Below, one piece after another: positions 45,862-58,570 of a stretch of DNA of 64,000 nucleotides. The DNA lies in NCBI GenBank assembly GCA_002946415.1, contig NJPS01000010.1:744001-808000 (forward strand), read 5' to 3'. Below the pieces are notes generated by a model that was not told the DNA's origin, did no database searches, and was given only the letters and a program-made list of their open reading frames with translations. Within the stretch, counting starts at the first letter, position 1. Each line of letters begins with the position of its first letter. The position numbers and the translations under genes were made by a program. The DNA is from Rutstroemia sp. NJR-2017a BVV2 (lineage: Eukaryota; Ascomycota; Leotiomycetes; Helotiales; Rutstroemiaceae).

Positions 45862-46960
45862 ATGGATGATTTGGTGGGTGGGCTAGGATGGATGGATGGG
45901 CGGGCTCTCTGGGTGGATGGATGGGATGGATGGACGGACTTGGGGTTCGGTTCGGTTGGGTGGGTGGGTGGCTTGGCGATCCTGGGATAAAAGGATAAAA
46001 CGAGCAATGAGCGACGAGATGAGACGATGCAAATGAGCTAACAAAGATGACGAGACCACGAAGACGACGTCTTACCTTACCTTTCTCCCGTACTATTTCT
46101 CCATGCAGTTCATGGACGTATGTACTGTACTGTATGGATCACGCATGCACCGGGAAAATGGGCAAGCAACAGCAGCAAGATTGGGGAGAAGCGAGCGAGC
46201 GGAACCAAAAAAAAAGAAAGGAAAAACAAACACTTGTAGAATCATCCAAACTCCCCAACCCAATGTAAACTCAATTTCTCTTTTCTTCTTTCACGTCTAC
46301 TTCGTCGTCATCTCTACTACTATCTTGGGGGTGCGTGGGTAGACTTTTTGCTGCCATAAAACATAAACTGGGGAGAGGAGAGATGACAAGGGAGGATGGG
46401 TATAGCAGCGGTCAGTTTAAATGTACACAGCTGATAAATAAATTCATGCTTTTACTTTCCTCTCTTTGCTATAACATCGATTAGTGAATCAACAATGAAG
46501 TTCTTGTAAAATCACTAGACGCCCAAAAATTGAGACGATAATCAGGTCACTCACAGGAACGGAAGTGGTAGAAAGCTGTTAGATATGATCAAACACCAAA
46601 TGAGAGTCTAAAAAGGCTGCCCACAGCTATCAAGTGCAGAAATGCACACAGGCATGAAGTAACATGAACCATGTTTCGTGATAAAAACATCGCATGTAAG
46701 ACTACCACATAGGGTAACTAATACGAACACATTATCGTGAGACATGACATCTTAACTCATCATCCACCTTGCTAAACCACCTTGCGAAAGCAATAGATAC
46801 AGACAAAGAGGCCAACCTCGCTCAGATAGGCATACGAAAACGATCCTACACGACCAGTCAGCTATGGCATACTGCGTGCAGGTGTTTCGGAACATGACAT
46901 ACCTTAACTAGAACCGCGGCAAACATGCCAAGCAAATATAAAAGAAAAGAAAACCGTATA
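45862..46960. other. convergent spacer with GGAT microsatellite
   Basis: This 1.1-kb region lies between the stop of DNM1 and the minus-strand orphan. Directly after the DNM1 stop there are GGATGGATGG runs and GGGTGGGTGGGTGG (about 45863-45971). No gene was seen. Confidence 0.55.
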
Positions 46961-48061
46961 TTAAATACCTTGACCCCACTCAAAGTCACCATAAGCGCCA
47001 TATTCTACACGGAAAAAGTCGTTCTCGCAGTAGTCAAGGAGAAGAAGACGTCTCTCGATAACATCAACCTTGATTCGCTAGCCACAACATCAGCAATGTT
47101 CCTCCTCGACGAGCACACAAAAGCCAATCACTCACACCGCGGGAAAGTTCTGGAAAACGAGCGAGTAACATAGAACTGATATTCTCTGTTGTGTAACGAG
47201 GTTTACACATCTCATGCGAGGGGATTTTACCATTGACGAGAGGTGCGTGTGTTGCCAAATATGCGATAAAACGGTCATGCTTCTGAGACCATGAATGAGG
47301 GAGACCGCAACTGGGAGCAGATTTGTTGACGAGCTCCGGTCCGGGAATTCGATAGTATGTCAATATGTTCATTACTTTTCCACCAGAATTTTGCTGTTAT
47401 GCCTCCTGTTAGTTTATATCAATCGTCGAAGGGAGGTCGGAAAGACTTGCATCAAGAGGGTCAAGTGGCTGGGGACGGAAATCGGTGAAAGGGGTCTTGA
47501 GTAGCTTTAAACGAGCTGCCGCCGCTTCTTCACAGTTGTAGGTAGATGCGAGAGCTTTTCGGTCATGCGCACTTATTGGCTCACGAAGCAGCGCCGTCAT
47601 CGATACTCTATTTTTGCGGTTGGGGTTGATATTTTCCTGTCGAGCCGGAGGCACTGCGACAGGTTAAGTCAGCTTTTATGGTAAGGTTCCCGGAGAGTGT
47701 AGCAGGACGTTGTTCGGGAGATATAAATAATCGTGGTTGCTTACTATGCACAGGCGAAAGCTGTTTAGAGAGCATAATGGATTAGCAGAGCTTGAGGGGT
47801 GTGGAAGAGAGAAATAACATACAGGAATTGCAACAGCCATGATTTTGAATGGAAGCTGTGGTTGCAGAAACTGAAGATATGTCAGTACGACATCTTTCTA
47901 GAGAGAACAAGCTCTTGGGATAGAGAAATGCGGAGCCCACCCACCGTAGAATTTTGCTTGAAGGTGCAGAGTGGTAACTTCGGATGATAATGGCTAAAAT
48001 CGCGATCAGTATCGAGGGGAAGATCGGGGAAATTCTGACGAGAATGATATCGGACTGGCAT
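46961..48061 (-). CDS. uncharacterised six-exon gene with a 16-nt microexon
   Basis: Proposed exons are 48061-47945, 47870-47823, 47760-47745, 47653-47447, 47374-47136 and 47077-46961; lengths sum to 248 codons (247 residues) with GT-AG at every join. The 16-nt exon encodes LSPVH plus one base. Coding character is clear in NINPNRKNRVSMTALLREPI, HDRKALASTYNCEEAAAARL, PHSWSQKHDRFIAYLATHAP, MCKPRYTTENISSMLLARFP and VDVIERRLLLLDYCENDFFR. The WSQKHDRFIAYL ... LLARFPEL pattern suggests a small helical, perhaps DNA-binding-like, domain, but I know no family for it. The start is the weakest point: in-frame ATG 48061 has open sequence before it, so earlier exons may exist and could even link to the locus at 48.2-49.7 kb. 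Confidence 0.5.
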
Positions 48062-48199
48062 CGAGAAATGTACGAACTTGTGAGAGTCGACCGCGAGGCT
48101 TGAGGAACACCGGAACTGTATAGGCTGTTAGAACCATGCAGAAGACACGAGGAATAGATCGCTGGATCAAGGAGATACATACACTCTTCCTGGTATGCC

Positions 48200-49680
48200 T
48201 GGTGCTTGATCTATTTCATATTTGTGAGCGTATGGCTCTGGGTTGGTAAGATTTCTCGAACAATTTCCAAACACAGACGGGAAAGCTCGTTGCATTGGCC
48301 CTTGGCAGAAGATTTCGCACGCACCTTTTGTTCGATCTCAATAACCTTGAGTAGTTGTCGAGGCTACACAGAAAAATAAAAATCAGTACGGTGGATAGAA
48401 GATTGATATTGGAAGACCGGTATGGTATGGGAGAAAGGCAGGGCAGAGATCTTAGGCGGAAGGAGTCGAAGTTCTCGGTAAAGGTGAAGTCGATGTTGAC
48501 GAGGTGATTTGTGTTTCCGAAGTTGAAGAGGCAACTCACTTTGACGGTTGGTGCGAGTTCAAAGACACGACTGGTTACCATCAGATTTTGCTGACACGCC
48601 ATTGATGACCTCCCAAAGGGAACAATGAAGCGGAAGAAAGGGGTTTTTATTGCGAAAAGAAATCGAAGAGCAGCAGAATTCGGCAAAGTGGAAGTAGTAA
48701 AGGCAGGAAAAGACAGAGATGGCGACAGATTCGGACCGATGAAACAGCAAAGTGGTGAGCAAACGTAAGATAGAGGACATGAAGCATTATAAACTCGATT
48801 TGACGTACCTCTCTACTAATGTATCAACGATACTAGACTGAACCAGCACGTTGGACAGACAGTTGCAGCTTCTATAGTAAATACTTAGTAAGCCGGCTAT
48901 GGTGACTTGGATAACGACGGCGTCAAAATCAGGAGCTCAAAATGAACAATTCGATCTTCCATCTGCATCCAAATATCGATATCGTCGAGATCTTCGATTC
49001 AAAGAATACAGAGTTCGGATGGTCGAAAGGATATCTAATTTGGCGGGATAGAAAGACAACGAGGAAAGTGATACTCTCAGCAAAATATGAATTGAATCGT
49101 CGATGATGTTTGGAGAAGTTGAGATGTGAAGAAGTAAAAGAAATGTTGAAACAACGACCATGTGCTAGTTCTAACTTCTGAGAAGTTTCGACTCCTTGGG
49201 TGCCCAGCTGTGCCGACTGCAGATAGAAGGTGCGGGTTCTGAGAAAAGGCAAGAGTGAATATGGACCTTCCTTCTGCCGAGTTTCGGTCCCATCCACCTA
49301 ATCGATTTCGTCCGACAAAGTCCGCAGCATTTACTTGGAAGGATTCAGTTGGGGAATACTCTGAAAATGCACTTGCATTTAAATTCGCATTCTGCAGCTC
49401 TGATCCAATGTCCATGAAGCTTCGAAAGGCATTTTTGTTCGTTGTATGACGGCAAGGTCAAGACTAGGCTGGAAAAGATGTACATACCTGCCTGTTGAAC
49501 CTTTCAGTTTGTCGACACCACACTCAAGCTCCTTCTCCCACTGCCATCTACGAGGACTTTGCCAAGGACGTTAGTACATCTTCATCCTGAGGTGGACAAA
49601 TAGCCGTGTAATGATGGAGATGGTAGACATACATAGCAAGATCCTCGCACTCCTCAATCACAGCGCGATGGTTAATATAT
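48200..49680 (-). CDS. unresolved multi-exon locus, product unknown
   Basis: Coding-like pieces in order on the minus strand, with candidate splice sites: VIEECEDLA (to ~49639), then PRRWQWEKELECGVDKLKGS (~49560-49490), then FMDIGSELQNANLNASAFSE, SFQVNAADFVGRNRLGGWDR and GRSIFTLAFSQNPHLLSAVG (~49420-49190). After these come VVIQVTIAGLLSIYYRSCN and VQSSIVDTLVER (~48930-48815, then GTACGT), then MACQQNLMVTSRVFELAPTV (48602-48541, then GTGAGT) and PRQLLKVIEIEQK (48363-48325). Joins such as GCAG/GAAG acceptors fit locally, but I find no clear first exon or complete frame. The alternating helical composition is reminiscent of the C-terminal part of fungal zinc-cluster regulators, though no cluster is visible. 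It is a real gene with poor models, or a decaying one. Confidence 0.3.
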
Positions 49681-50348
49681 AAGAGATAACAGAGTCATGA
49701 ACCTAGTTGCACTGTATCCTTTCAAGGTAATATGGTGAGATTATGCGTATATCCGGTCCTCCTTTATTACCCGAATTATTCTCATTCAAGACACAGATTA
49801 CTTCCTTCACCTAAACGTCGCGAACTTGCACTTCAATACCACGAGAACTGCTGACATGTGTCATATATACGTCGATCTCTAGACATCTTGGTCTTCGACT
49901 CAGAGAGAGCTTTTGCCATGCGATCATAATCAGGTGAAAAACATGAAGAGAATTGGTTAGAGCTACACATGTAACCCACGGGTTCGTGCATAAGTAACAC
50001 TCATTTATCGGCGGATGCAACCAATTTCAACGCTCGTGGAACAGGAATTTCAAATCATGGGCGAAAAGAGCTGGCCCAGGTAGATGATTCTCGAAGGAAA
50101 TGGGCTTGGATACTCTTTTTAGTATGCTTCAATTCGGGATCATTAACATTCATGATGCGAGCAACTGAAAAATTGAGTGCATATAATACACAAAGCCTCT
50201 AAATTGCCATGACACCCATGCGAGTCTTCGTTGTACAAACGCCTCCCTTCCAGGAAAGATTGGAATTATGCCTACTAACTTCGAACGCAATTACAACTTT
50301 TCAGGAATTATGAAAATCGGGTCCTCCACTGATGGTCCTTTGCTTGTC
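49681..50348. other. intergenic, no gene seen
   Basis: This 668-bp spacer includes the 3' UTR of the adenylate kinase gene. Only a 69-codon chance ORF (49811-50020, minus strand) occurs. Confidence 0.45.
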
Positions 50349-51347
<999 letters not shown>

Positions 51348-52175
51348 TGTGAATTGATCTACTTCGGAAAAACAGCGGACCAAGCTTGAATGCAATGGAA
51401 TCGATCCAAAAAGGACGCAGAATCGTAGTTGAAGGGAAGTCGAGGGTAGGAACTGAGCAAAGCTTGAGCGTTAAGGTAATAGAGTGGGAAGCTGTTAGGT
51501 ATTTACGGAACTGCACTCCAGTCCCGCCGCACTGTAGATTTAGCTTGCTCACGTACCGAACGGTGGCCCGGAGGGATGGAAAAATTCACCGAGCTAACCC
51601 CTCAACTCAGAGATATCACGAAGAATATCAACAAGAAACAGAAAGACAACTCTTGGGAAGAGGAACTCGGATACTTGGGCTTTATATATGAGGGCATATA
51701 CCTTCCGGAGAATCTACTAATCAATTGGACTTCAGTTCTGCGTGAGCTTACAATGCAGTCAACTCCGCCCGAAACTCCTTTGGTGCGGGTACCACGGGTA
51801 CTTCTACTACGTATACGGCTGCGACATTGAGGTTGATTTGACCACTAAGACTCCTTTGAATGTGTAAATCCGACCTTGTGAAGCATTCCTTCTAGCCAAT
51901 TTGATCCTCTTATGCCACAATCCCGAACATCTCCAAGTTCCGCCTTGCCGCCATCTACCCGCTCTGCAGAAAGGTACGCTGCGGCTCCAAGATGTCCCTG
52001 GTCGAAACGACTCAATGCACGTGACCTGGCTGTATCTCGGTTTGGAGCTAGCTCCAGTAGCCTCTAGCCATCAGGTAGCTTCTTGCCGCGAGTACCTAAG
52101 AGCATCAGCCTTGTCAAAGTTGTCAACAATTATTTCTGATTTCCGCACCATAATACCCCCGACTGACAATTCATC
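51348..52175. promoter_or_regulatory. divergent ADK1/RPN8 promoter region
   Basis: This 828-bp spacer lies between divergent start codons. Its plus strand contains CGGTGGCCC (51559-51567) and the complement-strand sequence GGCGGCAA (around 51950). Both only partly resemble the proteasome control element GGTGGCAAA. No ORF is supported. Confidence 0.4.
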
Positions 52176-53373
52176 ATGCCTGCGACTACTGCGGAAACTC
52201 TATCTCTTGTCACCAGAAATGTCTCTGTTGCACCATTGGTGCTACTTTCGGCAGCAGATCATTACGGACGTTCAGCCAAAGGCACGCGCAAAAGAGTGGT
52301 TGGAGTTCTGTTAGGACAAAATGATGGGAAGAACGTACGGGTTTCAAACAGTTTTGCTGGTACGTGGGATATTTCAGGAACCATCTCGGGATCGAGACCT
52401 TCTGGGGACATTTAGATACTGATGGAGGATACCAACAGTTCCATTCGAAGAAGATGACAAAGATCCATCAGTATGGTTCTTGGACCACAACTATGTCGAG
52501 TCGATGAATGACATGTTCAAGAAGATCAATGCGAGGGAAAAGCTGATAGGATGGTATCACTCCGGGCCTAAGCTACGAGCTTCAGATTTGGAGATCAACG
52601 AATTATTCAAGAGATATACCCCCAATCCATTACTGGTAATTATCGATGTTCAACCGAAGGAGGCGGGCGTACCAACAGATGCATACTTCGCGGTGGAGGA
52701 GATCAAAGACGTGAGAATTTCCCCAAAGGATTGACTGAGCAAGGATTAACAGTCGAGATAGGACGGAACAACCACATCCAAGACTTTCGTACACACACCA
52801 TCAATCATCGAAGCTGAGGAGGCAGAAGAGATTGGAGTTGAACATTTGCTGAGAGACATCCGAGATGTGGCGGTTGGAACTCTTTCGACAAGAATCACAA
52901 ACCAATTACAGTCATTGCAAGGTTTGCATTTACGGTTACGAGATATTGGACAATACCTACAAAAAGTTCTCGACGGAACTCTCCCTGTCAACCACGCCAT
53001 CTTAGGAAACCTCCAAGATGTATTCAACCTCCTTCCTAACCTCTCTACACCAAAGACTTCTTCTCGAATCCCCAACGGCACCGATGCACCTGTCGAGAAC
53101 AACAGCGAACTGGCACATGCGATGAGCATCAAGACCAACGATCAACTGATGGCAATCTACCTAAGTAGTTTGATCCGAGCCATTACCGCCTTCCACGACC
53201 TAATCGAAAACAAAATCCAAAACAGACAACAGCAAGAGGAGAAAGAGGCAAAGAAGGACGAGGCCAAGGATGAGAAAGACAAGAAGGCAAATGGCGTTAA
53301 TGGGGTAAATGGAGAGGGGAAAGACGGCAAGGAAGTGGAAAAGGAGAAAGAGGATAAAGAAAAGAAGAAGTGA
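52176..53373 (+). CDS. RPN8: 26S proteasome lid subunit Rpn8
   Basis: Exons are 52176-52359, 52439-52710 and 52762-53373 (355 residues; introns 79 and 51 nt). The MPN domain runs from [17 protein letters not shown] through [40 protein letters not shown] and [20 protein letters not shown]. The JAMM metal site of Rpn11 (HxHx7D) is absent, as expected for the inactive Rpn8 MPN. The C-terminal half has the long helices of the lid bundle ([40 protein letters not shown]). A Lys/Glu-rich tail ends in KEKKK. It pairs with Rpn11 to form the deubiquitinating heterodimer of the proteasome lid. Confidence 0.97.
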
Positions 53374-54047
53374 TGACTGAAATGATGATGATCGGATGGG
53401 ATTTGGTTCGCATTAGGTGTTTTAATGGGAGCATCCAAATTCGGCATGACATGACATCTAAGAATGATGTGTCGTTGTATGATAAGTGCTTAGCTTGCGG
53501 AATAACAGCAGCCATGCATGATATGGCAATGTTCTTCGCGTTACCCGGTACTGCATTCCCAGACCTCCCACTAACACAGCCCAAATGCTGGCGATCCGTC
53601 GCAGAAGATTAAATACTGCGTTGGATATCGGCAGTTACACAGCCTACTTGGTGTCCGTGTATTTGACTCCGTCCTATGTCTTGTGTCCACAGCGTCGAGC
53701 GAGCAACAGTTCAACGCTAGTTCTATAGCAACGTCCCATTCCACATTCGCATTGTCATCCTTAATCCTCTCAGCCATTGTACATAGCTTCCGCGGAACCT
53801 GGTACCCTTATACCCAAGTCTCTCCTCTTGTATTCCCATTCCACCCAAGTTCCTTGAATATCCTGGTTTCGTTCAGTATCCAGTACAGACAGTGACTTCT
53901 CCCTAGATGATCTCTTCCCGTAACTATACTTCTATTCCCCACGCCGTCTGTCGTTCTTCGCGTCCCGCGCCATCCATCCATCCGACCATTAATCATCTAT
54001 CCTTCCTTCCTTTCTTCCTCCCATTCATCTAACCCTCTCCCCCTCCC
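53374..54047. other. convergent 3' spacer, C/T-rich
   Basis: This 674-bp region between the stops of RPN8 and the SWIM gene becomes C/T-rich after 53,880. No gene is supported. Confidence 0.5.
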
Positions 54048-54944
54048 TCAAACAACCAACCCCGCCATCTCCTCCCTCCCCACCACCCTCTCCTTCACCA
54101 ACCCCCCCAACACCCCATCCCATCTCTCCCCCAACAAACACGCAAGTAGGTGTTTACAAATCGGCGTGTTTTCCTCCCCTTCCCCCTCCCCCTTTTCCAG
54201 TCTTCTCATCCCACCATACGACCACTCTTCCCTTTCCCTCTCCCCCTCCACACCCACACCCACACCCACACTCACATCCATACCCTCACCCTCACCCTCA
54301 CCCACACCCTCATCCATCCCCCCCTCCTCCCCCCCCTCTCCAAACCCCCCACCATAAGCCGGAAACGCCGCAAACGCAAAAGCCGCACAACTGCAATTCC
54401 ACGCATCCAGATGCACAACATACGGTCCTGCACCTGCAGCATCCTGCCACTCCCCGCCGCCTCTGCCTCTGCCTTTACTTTTGCTCGTTTGTGATGAGCG
54501 TACTATGTAGATTCTGTTTTGCTTCAAAGACGAGGGTATGCATGCTGCAAGCTCTCGCTGGAGAAGCTGCTCATTTGCTGGTGTTATATTAGGATTTTGA
54601 TCTTGCTCTCCCCCAGGCCCCTGCCCTTCTCCTCCCCTTTCCCCTTCTTCCCCTTCATGTGTTCCATCACCCTCCCCCCTCATCGTAACCCTCACAACCG
54701 CCCCCCTATCCAACAAATCCAGCGCCAGCAACAGGACCGGCGGCGGGAGCAGCACATGCAGGGTGGACAGGAGCGCTTTCTGTTCTGGGGGGAGGGCGCG
54801 GAGGGGGTTGCTGCTTTTTATGTTTGTAGAAGAAGGAAAAGAAGAAGAAGAGGACGAAGGGTAAGAGAAGAGTGTATTTAGGATGGATGTGATGAGTGCG
54901 CGGGGTGTAGGGAGGGGTGCTGGTGGGGGGTTTGGGGTGGACAT
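54048..54944 (-). CDS. SWIM zinc-finger protein, possibly Sws1/ZSWIM7-related
   Basis: ATG 54944 (MSTPNPPPAPLPTPRALITS) gives 298 residues in one exon; an open extension to 55208 exists but reads like leader sequence. Near residue 200 is PYVVHLDAWNCSCAAFAFAA and near the end TPICKHLLACLLGERWD. The CxC and CxH halves form the SWIM zinc site. About 75 Gly/Glu/Val-rich residues separate them, far more than usual. The order of a helical front, a YIVR strand, CxC and CKHLLA matches Sws1-type proteins, which with Rad51 paralogues form the Shu complex in homologous recombination. Family assignment beyond SWIM is inference. The low-complexity insert is encoded by a CCCACA/CCCTCA microsatellite. Confidence 0.7.
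   Translation of the reverse strand: MSTPNPPPAPLPTPRALITSILNTLFSYPSSSSSSFPSSTNIKSSNPLRALPPEQKALLSTLHVLLPPPVLLLALDLLDRGAVVRVTMRGEGDGTHEGEEGERGGEGQGPGGEQDQNPNITPANEQLLQRELAACIPSSLKQNRIYIVRSSQTSKSKGRGRGGGEWQDAAGAGPYVVHLDAWNCSCAAFAFAAFPAYGGGFGEGGEEGGMDEGVGEGEGEGMDVSVGVGVGVEGEREREEWSYGGMRRLEKGEGEGEENTPICKHLLACLLGERWDGVLGGLVKERVVGREEMAGLVV
54243..54335. repeat. CCCACA/CCCTCA microsatellite inside the SWIM gene
   Basis: Plus-strand runs of CACACCCACACCCACACC and CTCACCCTCACCCTCACC lie within the coding sequence. On the minus strand they encode the Gly-Val and Gly-Glu repeats between the two zinc half-sites. Confidence 0.85.
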
Positions 54945-55303
54945 TGTGGTTGGTATTTTGGGAGTAGGGGGCAGCGTGGAGTTTGGGGTGGGGAAAGGGA
55001 GATGAAGTGCTTGAGATGAGAGTATTTTCGTAGAAAAGTGGATTAAAGCAGTAGAATTTAAAATTTGAAGGTATATAATTAATGTTGTGACGAAAAAGGA
55101 GGCGAAGACAAAAAGTGAGAGGTTTGTTACCGCGCATGGTAACTTATATTGATGCATATTGTAGCCGAATACAAACCTACACGCACAGGACCGCCCGAGA
55201 GCAAACAACTGTAATCATCAGAAATCATTTTACTTTTTCTAAATTTACATACATACAAGCGAATCCAGCTCATTATATACAACCCATCTCTCACCACTCC
55301 ATT
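54945..55303. other. upstream region of the SWIM gene and 3' end of HEM13
   Basis: This 359-bp AT-rich tract shows no independent gene. Confidence 0.5.
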
Positions 55304-56612
55304 CTACACCCACTCCCTCGGTTCCCTCAAAACATCCACCAACCTCTGCTCTCTGCTCCCCTTCTCCGGCTCATACATATACCTCCAACTAGCCGTCAAC
55401 GGCAAGCTCATCAAGATACTTTCTACCCTCGCACTCGGGGTATTTAAACCAAAAGCTGTTCCTCTATCATGCACCAAGTTGAATTCCACATATCGTCCTC
55501 TCCTAACTTGTTGCCATTCCTTTTCTTTCTCCGTGTATGGCATATCCTTTCTCTTTTGGATAATGGGAAGATATGAAGGGAGGAAAGCTTTCAGACAGCT
55601 TTGCGCAAAGGCAAATGTGTTTTCTTGGTCTTTTTCATGCTCATCGAGATCGTCAAAGAAGATGCCCCCAATACCTCTGGATTCACCCCGATGTTTGTTG
55701 GAGAAATATTGATCGCACCATTTCTTGAATCGAGGATAGTAGGATTTATCGTGGTTGTCGCATGCCTCTTTAATTGTCTTGTGGAAATGGATTGCATCCT
55801 CATCAAATAAGTAACTTGGCGTCAGATCCGTTCCTCCGCCAAACCACCATGCGCAAGGTGTTCCATCTGGATTTTCCGTCTCGAAATATCGGTAATTGAG
55901 GTGGACAGTGGGCGCCATGGGATTGACTGGGTGCAGAACCATACTCAAGCCCGCAGCGAAGAAGTCTAGTGATTGAACATCGGGGTCGATAGCTTTGTGG
56001 TTTGCTCGCATCTTTTCAATCGCAGGTCGAGGTAGGGTTCCATAGACCACACTGATGTTGACTCCGGCCTTCTCAAACACATTCCCGTCCTGTAATACAC
56101 ATGAGATTCCACCGCCGCCGTTCTCCCTGGTCCAGGTATCTGTTCGAAATTTCTTGCCATCGACTTGTTCGAGCTCATGCACAATTTCCTTCTGTTGTTG
56201 CTTGATAAACTCCTCCATTCTCAGGCGCATGGGTGAGTTTTCTGTTACTCCGGATTCACGTTTTGCAAGCGAGTCCCTTTCTGCGATTGTTGGCGAGTCC
56301 ATTTTGGCGGGTCTATCTGTTACCTATAGAGGGGTTAGTGAAGCCCAGTGAGCAGGAAACTGCTTGAGTGTCGTATACCATATTGTAGATCAAAAGAGGA
56401 ATGAACACAAGTCCAATCGCAATTCTTGTTTTCGGAGCCCAGACAGTGTTAGGGCGAGTCCCTGGTCTGTTCGGGTTTGGAGGTTTATTCGGATTTGGAG
56501 GCTTTGGAGAGGCGGCGTATGTTCTCCGTGGTAGTAGCTGTACAGGACGACTTCTATAGGAGGAAGCTCTTCCCAAGCTCGACAATCGAGCCCCTCTTAT
56601 GGAAAAAGACAT
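55304..56612 (-). CDS. HEM13: Coproporphyrinogen III oxidase, oxygen-dependent
   Basis: Exons are 56612-56379 and 56323-55304 (417 residues; 55-nt intron). Exon one encodes a basic mitochondrial-type presequence ([20 protein letters not shown]), a [13 protein letters not shown] proline stretch and a hydrophobic segment ([17 protein letters not shown]). The enzyme follows: [96 protein letters not shown] and [17 protein letters not shown], all typical of the family. It converts coproporphyrinogen III to protoporphyrinogen IX using O2. Yeast Hem13 is cytosolic, so the presequence and membrane segment here argue for an intermembrane-space enzyme, as in animals. It is divergent from ATG8. Confidence 0.96.
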
Positions 56613-57923
56613 CTTGAAGGAAGGAAATACACCCCGCAGTTAAGGAAATGTTTAGGAATGAGGTATAAGAAACATGCCACAAATAAGGAGATATGGGGTT
56701 TATTGTTGCTGATGTGAAATGAAAGACGAATTTTTACAGAGCGTGGTACGATTTCTACTGTAAGATCATGTCCATGATGAGATGAATCTCCAATGGGGAC
56801 AATAATGGTGGAGCAGCACTGGCCATCGGAGGGGAGGGTTAGAGCCAAGAAGCAGCAGGCATTGCCGGATTAAATATAATCCACTTACCGAATCGCCGAC
56901 CCCAGCATTACGAATACTTCGTATGAATGCCATCGTCCGGATGCAGAAGAAACTCGGAAGGGGGAAATGTAAAATGTGAAATATGAAGAAGATTTACCGA
57001 CTTCTTGAGTCTTCTATCTAAGGTCGTGTCATGTAGGTACTTGAGACATTGTCGTCATGAATAGAACGAAAACGGCAATAGTTAAATGCTGGAAGCTGTT
57101 CCTGCTGCTGGTGCTGGGCAGGGCCGACCGCCGGCGCATGACTCCAGATCCACAGACAAGTCCATCCTCCACAAAGCTCCCAGTTAGTATGGAGAAGGAG
57201 AGCACCGCCAGTCCGCCAGTCCGCCAGACTCCAGTCCGCCATACTGCACGTAGGGGTTGGACTCATCCGGTATCTCTTAGGAGATAACGTTAGCCAGACC
57301 GATGCAAAGTGACAAAGTGCAAAGTGATAGAGCAACAAAGAGATGGATTCTAAGCATACTCAAGAAGTCCATGTCATGTGCCGTTGTCAAGAGTAATCGC
57401 ATGTAATCCGAAACAGGTTTGGAGTCATCGCTGGTGATCACCGACAAGTTACAACTGATCATTCACTCCTCCCACCCCCGTATCATCAGCTGCGGTTTTA
57501 CGAAATCCTCACATCCGCAAGAGTCAATACCAACACGGCCAACACAAAGCAGGCAATCCTGTGGCAGTGATGCTTGTGAATGGTTCACCGGGCTTCCGTA
57601 CTTATCGCCCCAGAACTAGTGAATTGTGATTCACCCTTCCCATCCCATACCATAGAGAGGCTCCAGCTTCCACTTCCACACACCGCTTGCCGCTACCGAA
57701 AGAATAGCTTACTAGGCGCAACCGTACCGCTACAGGACTTACTTTATTAGCCACTCACCCATTCAGGCAGTCCTCTATTACGACCTCTCCTGGCTTTCCC
57801 CTCCATTACAACTCCATCTCAGAACACAACTACTTCTACCAACGCCAACATCTACTTCCATCTTCAACCACCACCAATACTCCTTTAATCCAACTTCACA
57901 AAGAACATCCTCTCTCCATCAAT
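56613..57923. promoter_or_regulatory. divergent HEM13/ATG8 upstream region
   Basis: This 1.31-kb spacer contains a short tandem repeat of CAGTCCGC (about 57210-57243) and a long C/A-rich leader before ATG8 (57760-57920). No gene is supported. Confidence 0.55.

Positions 57924-58570
<647 letters not shown>

Noticed and set aside
51550..51960. Proteasome control element (GGTGGCAAA) upstream of RPN8
   Set aside because: Only partial matches (CGGTGGCCC, GGCGGCAA); not convincing.
54150..54494. Plus-strand ORF of Thr-His/Pro-Leu repeats
   Set aside because: It is the reverse reading of the microsatellite in the SWIM gene.
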